From the NCBI GenBank assembly GCA_944470555.2, contig OX104127.1, forward strand, positions 144,561,787-144,625,786: DNA of 64,000 nucleotides. The letters run 5' to 3'. This document shows positions 53,976 to 64,000 of this stretch, piece after piece (within the stretch, counting starts at the first letter, position 1; each line of letters opens with the position of its first letter). This DNA is from Heterobilharzia americana. Taxonomy: Eukaryota > Platyhelminthes > Trematoda > Strigeidida > Schistosomatidae. A model generated the notes under the pieces. The model saw nothing but the letters and a program-made list of their open reading frames with translations, was not told the DNA's origin and made no database searches. A program made the position numbers and the translations under genes.

Positions 53976-54855
53976 AAGTCATTTAGACACTACTACTTGA
54001 AGTTATGATTCACTTACATTTGAACTATAACATAAGCAACGCCAATTTCGAAGGTGAAGGGAATATAGACTACTTATTTGATTGTCAACCCGGAAATAAG
54101 TTTGAAAATCTGTTCCGGAGCAAGGCAAACCCATTCTTCACCTTTTGTGAGTATTAAATATTTCGGTCACCCAGGATTTTTCATTCTGTTTCCATACGTT
54201 TCATTTCACCCACTTAACTTTTATATTTTCAATTTCCAAATTGATTTTTTCCAATTCATGTTGAATGTGTATCATGTTGACTAGTATTGATATACTGGAG
54301 ACAATGTCGCAATTGTAGCACCGCTTGAATCCCACAAAAATCAGGCACCTATGCTCAGTCAAAAAAGTTTAATCAAAAGACTCGGCTTCAATGTGCATTA
54401 AGCACCATTCCTGCAACTTCTATAGTAAACTGCTTGAAAAATATGAAAACAAAGTTATTTTATGTTGTACTGCTAATAACATTGTCTCATAAATACAGTG
54501 TAAAACCTAAAATTAAGACAGTATGTATTTAAAAACTTAAGGGATACCCATTTTTCATCTTCCCTCGAACACTAAGTCGATAGAATAAGAGGGGCCCTTC
54601 ATATAAGGTGAGGTTTACTCTTCTGCTTTTCATCGAATATAGTTTATAACACTAACGTGTCAACTCCCCAAGGCCAATAGAGTAGACCTAGTCCCAATCT
54701 AGAGTTAAGTTTCTAGAAATCAATTGAAAAGTACGCCACTCCATGCATATTGGACCATAACCCCAAACGCCTGCACTGGTAACTATATTCGATCACATAA
54801 GTGGACTGAAGTTCAGTGACAGCACCTATGTACTAGTACCGACCGTAAAAATATG
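53976..54855. other. No recognisable gene
   Basis: Nothing recognised. Confidence 0.4.
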
Positions 54856-54859
54856 AAAT

Positions 54860-55745
54860 GACTAGGCATAATTTACTGTAAACTTTATCCAGTTCACCTT
54901 AAAAAGTTCGGTTGAATCAGTGACTGAGCCTGAAATAACACCAGCAGTTGCTGCATAAAATGCATCCATCAACAACCGCTCCATCTTATGTAGTCTATTA
55001 AATCTTACCCGAGCTAAAAGACTACCCCCTGAGTTAAATGAAAGGTTATAATTATTTGCTAGACCAACTACCAAGCCACCAACTGACAAAGTGTTGCAGC
55101 ACTTATCCTGTGGTGAGTTCTGACTTATTACTGCTCAGTACCCTTTGTATATAGCAATAATTCCATCATGCCTTATTACACTGACAAGAGGGTGAACCAA
55201 TCCACGATGTGGTCCACCAACAAAACTTACAGGTTCCTATGAGATGATTCCCCCTTACAGCTCCAATCTATTTTTAATGGCATCCATCGGGTACACGACT
55301 ATTTAAATCGAAATGCTAAGCTAAATTTTTTACACATCTCTGCTACGATAGAAGCAGTTTTGCCACAAACATTAAGCTATCAAAAATTACTTTTCTATTC
55401 ATCACGAACTGCGTGGTACTGTTCGATGCTTTCCAACCTGAAGCAGAAAAACAATAAACTTCAGTCCCAGGTGCCCAACATCCAATATCAACTAAGCAAG
55501 TAGGGAAAACTTTTAGTTTTTCAGCTAAAGCTTGTAGGTCTTGAGGCTTGGTTCTGTTTTTCGCATATACACCTTCAGCAGTCCAGAAGCCTTTTTGTAT
55601 TTTACCTGCTTATATCTATGGTGGTAGTGAATGTCTATTCGAGGGTTTTCTTTTGCAACTTGTAGGTTGGCTTGTTTGGAGGAGCAGTGGAGCTGCTGAT
55701 AACACCGACTAATCTTTGCCAATTCCCGTTTTTTCACGTACCTTC
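54860..55745 (-). pseudogene. Unrecognised decayed coding sequence (minus)
   Basis: I do not recognise the protein. On the minus strand several frames carry stretches that look protein-like and not random: EGVYAKNRTKPQDLQALAEK followed by LKVFPTCLVDIGCWAPGTEV (about 55550-55460), VHPLVSVIRHDGIIAIYKGY (about 55200-55140), and a 75-codon frame 54862-55089 with SGGSLLARVRFNRLHKMERL, AATAGVISGSVTDSTELFKV and a stop. Frame changes and in-frame stops separate them, and no intron-like borders were resolved. A processed or decayed gene copy, or part of an unnamed element, are both possible. It lies just beyond the 3' end of the LINE at 55860-60780. Confidence 0.4.
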
Positions 55746-55859
55746 AAGTAGGTATTAAGCGTCATTTAAAAGTAATGCTAAAAACAGAGCAAGTAGGTAA
55801 TGAGAAAATAGCAATCAAAAGTACTTGTGGGAAAATAAATGCTACTGGCAATAATATGG

Positions 55860-58800
55860 AAAGGGAATGAGTCTTATTGAAGATAATGTGGCTGAGAAAT
55901 GCCGGGATGGATTGGCATACCTTCAGCTGTTACCGATGCATGTTCGTGGTAAGCCGTTTGCGGTCACGTTCTTAGCCAGCAGTCGTTAAAGGAGTCAAGT
56001 GATATAGTTGTGGGTACTTACTTTGGCATATCGTTCCGTAAGTCACAGACTCTGCGAGAAGTTACATCTCGCCCAAGTCTTTGCCCTATGGTGGGGTATG
56101 CGAGTGGGGTTCGCACGAGGATGTTGGTTTTGTACCGATAATTTTGGCTTATTTGTTGAATGATCTTGGAGGCTGCCACTGGATCGCCTCTTTTTCTTCA
56201 AAAGCTTAATGTGGACAAGTTGGGTTGCCTAAAGCGTTGCGCATATGTTTTACCTGTTAGTTCGACAACCGACCTTGTCGCCCTTCCCCGTACCTTCTCG
56301 GGAATATTCACGTCTCTCTTTGGTAGTGGATGGGGGCTATCGTTCTGAATACCTCTAGGTGAGGTCTAACCTAGGTTTTGAATACCATAAGGAATGATTC
56401 TGGGGCTAGCGCTCCAGGCTCCCTTCTTAGAAAGCGTATGATGGCTTTCGCCATTGCTGCCACTCCCTTATAGTTCTCACTAGTATTCAGTGCCAGAAAA
56501 GTTAAGTCCTAGATCCTTCTCTGGAGACACCTTGGTGATCACACACTTGTTGAGCGTGTTGCTGGTTTTCATCGCTTTTGGTATGCGAAGATACATTACC
56601 CTGCACTTCTCCAGGTTAAAGCTCAAACCATTCACAGCCGACCAGGAATCCAACTGCAGTAGACCACCTTGGAGTATCCTAGGATCCTCTTCCTTGCTTA
56701 TTCTTCTCCATATTCTGATGTCGTCGGTAAACAGGAGGACGGATGAGAAGATTTGAGCTGGAAGGTCACTGATGAGTAGTAGGAATAGGAGTAACCCAAG
56801 TATAGGTCCCTGAGAAACTCCTGTTCTTGCACTCCCTCAGGCTGATGGAATGGTGTTTACTTTAGTACAGAGTTCTTTGTCCTCAAGATATGCTGTAAAC
56901 CATGCTAAGAGTGGTTCAGTGATACCCATTTTTGCAAATTCAGCGAACATGATGTAGTGTGGGACACTATCAAAACCCTTACCCAAATCGAGAAAAAGCG
57001 TTAACTGGTTGCTTGTTGTCCGATCTAGCGGTCCGGTCATCTCAAGCAGTCACCAAGTTTGTGACATATGACCATCCGGTTCTGAAGCTGTGTTGGGTGG
57101 GGTGAACGTTGTCGTTTTCTTTTAGGCAATCCCAAACAACATCCGCAATCAAGCTCCTCAGTACCTCGAATAGTACGAGAAGTAACGCTAACAAGGTGTA
57201 ATTGCATGGGTTTCTTCAGTTTCCTCTCATAAAGACTGGTGAAAAGATAGCATGCTTCCATCGTTTAAGGAGTAGACTTGCATCCAACGGGTGTGCGAAC
57301 AGATTGCTTATGAGTATGTTTTGCACTTCGGGAAAGTTCCATAAGCCAACGGTCCTATGTCATCACAACTCCGCAGACTTCCCCATTCTGAGTGTTGAGA
57401 GTTTTGCTAACACTTGATCTTAAGAAATCTTCGCTTTCACCAGCTTTGAATTATAGTCCTGGAACTTCATTACATTGCTAAAAATTGGTGGTGGCTGCAT
57501 CACCGTGCTGAGCTGCTCATCAAATTGATTGCTCAACAGCTCTACTATCCTACTGCTATTCTAAGGTGTTGTATTTGGTCCTATGATCAGGTTTAGATCT
57601 TCATTCATCAGTTTTCGTTGCAACATAAACCATTTCAACGACAGTGGCATGCTTAAACACTTGGCTATTAAACAGCTTTCGCCGAATATCATCGAATTCC
57701 TAAACTTCATTTTTTGTAATCTTTTAAAGATATCTCTTTACAGTATCATGAGCTCTCGTACAAATACAAGGAAATACAGCATATCATTATCCCTAGGATA
57801 CTTGTGTCGAATTGCAGATTTTTGTAATGGCTGAATAAACTACCACCAACATAATGTAGCTAGATTTTTTATTCACTCGCCAGTTCAGACAGAACACTAA
57901 TATGCAATAATTATTTCTTCTAAAAACATCCCACAAGGAATGAAATTTTTAAATATTAAATACTGAGAATTCCATACTGTGTCACACATTATTTTGAATG
58001 AAGTGATTGTTATTATTAATTACTGTTATAGGCATTTTGGGTTGTAGCTTAGATGTTTGACCAGTTCACTCTGGTATTTCTACCCATTATTGCGGATACT
58101 TATATTACACAGGTTACGTAACTTCCTGTAGCTAAGAAAGTTCAATTCCTTGTGAGACGTACACCACTTATACCTTGCCCTCTTTCTCTGATGTATTTGC
58201 CTTTTGGGTTGCGCAAGTAACCCAAGAGCTGTTGAGAGGTGGTCATATGTTTACTTTCCGAATAGTCTTTTCGATTGTGCTTCAGAGAGTGTTTTTGATA
58301 TGTATCCAGTGTTCATCTATCGATAGACAATGCCATTCTTGTGTTCATGGATCATCCAGGTCATGAGGTGGTAGCCTGTATTTCGGTAACATCGGAAAGC
58401 TTCTGGTTTAATCATTGGTAGATTTTCTTTAACTAACAATAAAAATCTCGCCAATGCGTGGTTGTTTTTCCTACTGGGTTATGGACACAGATATCATCTA
58501 CAAAGAGATCACTTTCTATTATAACGTAGTCAAATCGTGATCCTTTTTCATCTGGTCCCTATCGGGTGTTTCCCCCTACTTTTTTCTGTTAGTACTGCTG
58601 CCATAAGTGTGTTTCAAAGCTTCTGTTCGAAAGATTTATGTCTATAGCTTAATTCCAATCCCGGGTTGTGTCGGTGTGTTGAATTCGTTAGCGAGGGCTA
58701 CGTGGTCAGAGGCCGGTGGGGTGGATGTCAAAATTGTGGCGAGAATTTGTGCCTTATCCTCTGTTGTGCATAGCACAGGCCTGTATACCACTCCTAGCGG

Positions 58801-60780
58801 GTCCTTTATTTGGCCCATGGTGAAATTGCACCATAGGGTGTGGTAGTTGGCTAAACATATTGTTAGCTGCCTCCTTGACTTTTAGGTACATGCCAATATA
58901 TATGGTCATTCCTCCTCCTTCTTTGAACACTATATCCTTTAAGAACAAGGTCATGTTAGGTACCGACATTTTCTGATAAGAGCCATGTCGCTGTATTGAA
59001 AAGTATATCTGCGTGCAGACGTGAGCACGTTGTTCTTAGCTCCGGTAGTTTACTCCTAAGAAGCATATTAAGAAGCTACCTTCTCGATTTAGTGTAGCCC
59101 AGGAACTCGTATGGAGATTATTGTGGTTTTGCATCGGATTCTGATTGCCAACCTTCATTGGACTGGGGAGCCTCCATCTTTTGGTTCTTCCTGTCATCCT
59201 GGTATTGGGGTTACGGAAGTGTTGTTTGTTGTTTCTACAGATATTAGTTCGCTAGATAGTTCTTTCGTGACCAGTGCTCTTTTAGGTTGTCTTCTATCTT
59301 CCAGTCTAGTGGACCATGATTTGCTTTCATAGTGTCGCATAGCACCTCCAATTTGACCCTTTTCGCTATACCATGCTGTAAGGGTTTCTGTGAGTGATAC
59401 CTTGGAGTCGAAGAGTACAGCTAACGACCTCGGTCAAGATTTGCTCTGTATATGAGTAGATCTTGGTAATCTACTTACACCGCTGACTGGCAAGCTTCCT
59501 GATCCCATTTTTGCCGCTGGCCATCTCTACTGCTCAGCATCATGGAGTCAATGATCACATTTTGGGGATCCTCCTGCCAGTTCAGGCGTTTCATGCACCA
59601 CCATGATTTCAGTTCTATGACGATAACTAAGGATGAGCTTCCTTTCCGTCCATCTGGTGACCCATGATCTATCTGGCTTCACCATTATAACTCAGAAGCC
59701 TATGATGTCTGGTCTGCGTGACATCAGTAGTATCCCCTCCTACTATTTCGCTGTCACTAATGACACCATGAAAGGCGATGGCTTATCTCGAAGTTCCCTA
59801 CTTCCACGTAAGAGCTGGTATAGGCTTACTTCAGCGAATCCTATTCCTAGCTTTTTCCAGTAGCCATCCTTATTGTCCTTTTCAGACTGCTCTCTTTTTC
59901 TCAAGAGTGAGTCTGTTAGTATGAGGAAACTGAACAATGACGGTGGGGTTTGCTCTCTTTTCCCATAAGTGCAGGGTATTAGATTTGGTAACCAATGTTT
60001 CTGGTCTACCCTTTCCTATATTTACTCCCGTCCATTTGTCCTCGATGAAACTTATTCATTCAGGTTGTTCAGTTTGGTCGGATCTTGTGTGTCTTTTAGA
60101 TACATGAAGTGAAAACTTCGTTGGTGCAGAGCATGGTGTTGGAACTGGTAGTTTCTTGTGCTCAGGGGCGAAACGTTTGCACGCTTTTGGCCTGGGTGTG
60201 CATGGAGCTTACCCTGCTTCTGTAGGCAGATTTTGGGAGCTTGTATCTTGTTATATCTTAGGTTGTGTCAGGTTCCTTAGTTTTCCGGTGGTAACAGCAG
60301 ACAATTTCTGACATTCTGGATATACGTACTACATCCGCTTACATCAGTGGTATGTCACGAAGCTGTGGTACTGACCTGATATACCTTTATCAATGTCAGG
60401 AAATGCTACACGCAAAGGCTTCTTGGGTCTCTGATACTGACGCGTTGCAATCATTGCAGTCGTCAGAGGTTTGACTTTTGTTAACGACTGTATGGTCAGC
60501 TTTTCGGGAGCTGGAGTCAACTATCGCGCGTGTTGATATACTCGCTTATTGATATCCATATTCCCACCATCTTTTGTTTTATACCAACGGGATGTTTGAA
60601 GGCATATTACCATCATCCTGACTACATGAGTTTACCAGTTGCCGTAAATGCTGTGTTTGGTGTGACAGTGATACAGGGATCCTGAAAGCTGGGGTATTGT
60701 CACACCTAGCTTCTCTGCACAGACTAGTTTCCGTTTGTCTCCCAACCTCGTTATACGAGTTATAGCTTGTGACCTAGTCT
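55860..60780 (-). pseudogene. Decayed CR1/Jockey-type LINE (endonuclease plus RT, minus)
   Basis: Read from 60780 downwards, all in shifting frames. An ORF1-like basic stretch (KRANPTVIVQFP; SKPIPALTWK.GTS) lies around 59850-60000. The endonuclease region has KEGGGMTIYIGMYLKVKEAA (about 58920-58860), VVYRPVLCTTEDKAQ (about 58790-58750) and SDLFVDDICVHNPVGK (about 58525-58475). The RT has SLIADVVWDCLKENDNVHPT, QNRMVICHKLGDCL (57090-57040), LFLDLGKGFDSVPHYIMFAE (57005-56946, motif A), GPILGLLLFLLLISDLP, LFTDDIRIWRR (56735-56700, where F-A-D-D reads F-T-D-D) and VNGLSFNLEKCRVMYLRI. The motif wording (F-D-S-V-P-H, x-W-F-x-x-Y-L) fits CR1/Jockey-like families, not RTE. Many stops; inactive. Borders are approximate. 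Confidence 0.65.
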
Positions 60781-63446
60781 TCCATACCATCAGAGCTAAA
60801 TTATACAAAATATATAAATTACATAAAGGACGAAAGGAAGAAATGATAAAGGAGATAACCTACCGCCAGGATCTTGATACATGGTCTTTCTCACTTTATT
60901 AGCAGCTTAAACCGGAAACTCTCAGGGTGCATGTATAGATCAAGAAGGATGTTTTTTGGCAAACGATTTCTGAAAAGAGTCAAAGTTCAGACAACTGCGA
61001 AACACCAGCAGGAGGTATTTCTGAATTGAAATGATGGTTACTTTGTTGCAAGTAGCAATTTTGACTTCCATTTGGTTCAGTGAATTGTGTTCACTGTTAC
61101 GAAATGACTGAAAGCTGTTTTTCCGTGATAAACACTATAGTACTGACATTTTGACTGAAGATGAACAAAGAACGATGTAGCTCTGCACACAGACCTTTTG
61201 ACTTTAAGGATCGCACTATAGTTTGCAGCATCAAATGCGTTCAATATGATAGAAATGAGCTTCATAGATTTAAAGTTTTGGAATACAACTATTTTATGAG
61301 TTAAGGTTGTTTTAGTTTCTTTGTTTCCTTTCAATGAACCTGAAAGTCCTCTAAGCTCTTCACCAGCTAGTTTTAAGGGCACTGACTATCTTTGCTAGAT
61401 ATTAATCTTTGCAATCTCTGATCGTAGCTAATTTATCCATCCCTTCTAAGAAGGCAATATTCTTCCCGAAGTAGAAATGTAAAGCAAGTAAATTCTTCTG
61501 CAAGTGGAGACTTACATGTCGTCCATAAATTGCTGTATGTAAGAACGGAGTTGACCTGCCTAAGATATGAGAAATAAAACTTAGGATTCTGTACTCCTTA
61601 CTTTTTGTAAGGCAACAAGACGTGAAAACTCAAACCTTCACACATTTCTCGATTTTCGAGTAACCGTTATTTGTTCCCCAAAAGAGATTATAGATTGGAA
61701 GTAGACTTGTGCCCGTGTTCATCCTGCATGCTTTGCAGTTATGAGATGGCAGGTCCACAATAGTATGGTTATGGATTCCGTTCAGTTCCTTTTGAAGGAA
61801 GAGAACATTCATTGATCCTCCTATTTTCTCCTAAATCTTTAGATGGTCTGCAGTGACTGATAATTCGGGGAAGCAGGTGAGTCATTCAAGAGGACAACAA
61901 AACGCAGTGTGATGGAAATGAAATTCTGATGCATTTCATCAGACATTGACAATGAACTTGACAAGGGCAGCTTTATCATACATTCTCAATGGTATGGATA
62001 CTGAACTTAGAAGGCTTAAGTCCCCAATACTCATATACTCAGACCAACATAAAATGCTAAGTTTGGAAATTTGGTTGAAAAACCCATTTACATCATCCAC
62101 TAGCCATCTGATCATTATCTGTGGGTCAACCACAAGTATGCTCATAAATTCATTTTGCATTATTCTCTTGAATAACATTCACTAATGTTAATATTCTTAC
62201 AGATTGCTTCTAACTTATTGTACTGGCTTTTAAGATTTATCCTGACCATATCCAGGGATTTAGGGTTCATCTAGAGTAACCTGGGTGTACAGGATGTAGG
62301 ATGACAGATAGACCTTGGAAATCAGTAGATTCATTCAATCCCCACGTAAAACATTTAAAATTTATCACCCGGATATTTCCACTGAGTGGTAAAATGAGTC
62401 AACGTAGAAACGGCATTAGTTTCCCCAATTTAAAGTCTCATACATTTTGGCTGGTTAACATAGATCCTGGGAGTGAATTTATTCGTGGTTCTTAAATAAT
62501 CTCTTCCCCCCCCCCCCCCCCCAGCCCCACAGATCGAGATTAAGGCTAAATCTCATATTTCGTTTTAATTTTTTACTTCGATGTCCCCTCTAACTTATTT
62601 TGCACGCATATTTATACTACTTACTGATAGTGAGTAGTATGATCATGTTTCATAATGGTCCATTAGTTGTTATTGTTGTTGAATAATATAGTGTCACATT
62701 TCTAACAAACCCTGTTTTTTTTATCCTACATGTCACTCGAGTGTTTCGTTTATTTGTCGAAGAATCAACTGATCGTTTTGATTTCGAACTCCTGGAAAAA
62801 ACTTCAGAGTTTGTTTGTCGTGTTGCTGATATCTAAATGCCTAGGCTTAAGTAATTGATAAGCCTTCAAAAGATTGGTGAGAACCTTTAGGTGAGTATTG
62901 CTGGGGCTAAGCCTCTCAACTTTTGGCGATTCAAATAGGTGTGTTTAACTTTACATACTGTCATCCACTCGGTAAGATTGCGTTTCTCTTCAACACCCAA
63001 CAATGAAAAGATACTTTCCTCAACGTTGAGCAGTATGAATGACATAAGTATAAGATTTCAACCAATATTTTTAGATGTCAGCCACCTTTCACTGATTTTA
63101 TTTTGGAGATACCCTGATGAACGTGAGACTTAAGTTCAATTATGGGAAATAAATTCACTACACTGTCGTTGTGATGATGAAGTTGCTTTGCAGAACAATG
63201 ATATAGTACAAGATTTATCTTGGAGACTGCAAGAAAAAAATACTTCGATACCTTCTGGACTTGAACAGTGCTTATATCTATAACGTCATTCACAATATTC
63301 ATCCACTACAGTGTCTGCACATCAACTTTCAATCATTTGTAGTACTATGTTTCCCATAAATAAAAGTTAATTTGCTGTTCACTTCACCTTACTTAGATGT
63401 TTTCTCTCTCAATAACTTATCTGTATCAAATTCTGTTTTTCAATTT
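60781..63446. other. No recognisable gene; contains a poly-C tract
   Basis: Several 60-100 codon open frames on both strands (for example 61077-61382 minus, 61946-62185 plus) show no domain, and opposite-strand overlap argues against them. A 17-bp C tract lies at about 62506-62522. Confidence 0.45.

Positions 63447-64000
<554 letters not shown>

Noticed and set aside
61939..62185. Overlapping 79-codon frames on both strands
   Set aside because: Opposite-strand frames of equal length in the same place suggest chance, and neither shows a domain.

Overview
The window looks like nuclear DNA of a blood fluke (Schistosoma or a very close trematode). It is AT-rich and has no bacterial gene layout. 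It carries RTE-type, CR1/Jockey-type and Penelope-like retroelements, several tRNA-derived SINE families, and the schistosome Sm-alpha kind of SINE that contains a hammerhead ribozyme. The genus call is inference from element types recognised by eye; no search was run. I see no convincing single-copy host gene, so this is a repeat-dominated, probably intergenic or intronic, stretch.

The main coding content is one RTE-clade non-LTR retrotransposon family with eight copies. Two are full length with uninterrupted endonuclease/reverse transcriptase ORFs (24201-27408 and 36170-39385, both +). Each is flanked by a perfect target-site duplication of about 14-15 bp. Two more are near full length but dead, on the minus strand (30693-34126, 47284-50732). 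Four are 5'-truncated fragments (20802-21748, 23292-24059, 46037-46541, 53193-53961). The family ends abruptly: the TAA stop codon is the first unit of the (TAA)n tail, so there is no 3' UTR. Dead copies share lesions in pairs (23.3 kb with 30.7 kb, and 47.3 kb with 53.2 kb), which suggests broken templates were copied in trans.

Left part (1-20 kb): SINE-rich. It holds Sm-alpha copies and a second SINE family (SINE-2) whose body also folds as a hammerhead (core CTGAGGA, stem II GTCC/GGAC, then GAAAC and a GTC cleavage site). Two SINE-2 loci are head-to-head inverted pairs (12425-13012, 19131-19500), and they carry the three best-preserved ribozymes. Penelope-like and second-LINE remnants lie at 7.4-8.6, 14.6-16.1 and 18.2-18.7 kb.

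Middle (20-40 kb): RTE copies, a Penelope RT remnant (30.1-30.7 kb, minus) and LINE-2 debris. Right part (40-64 kb): a 248-bp near-perfect palindrome without a loop (about 43182-43429), more RTE copies, an unrecognised decayed coding stretch at 54.9-55.7 kb (minus), a roughly 4.9-kb decayed CR1/Jockey-type LINE (55860-60780, minus), and a (TTAG)n array of more than 520 bp that runs off the end of the window from inside a SINE-2 tail.
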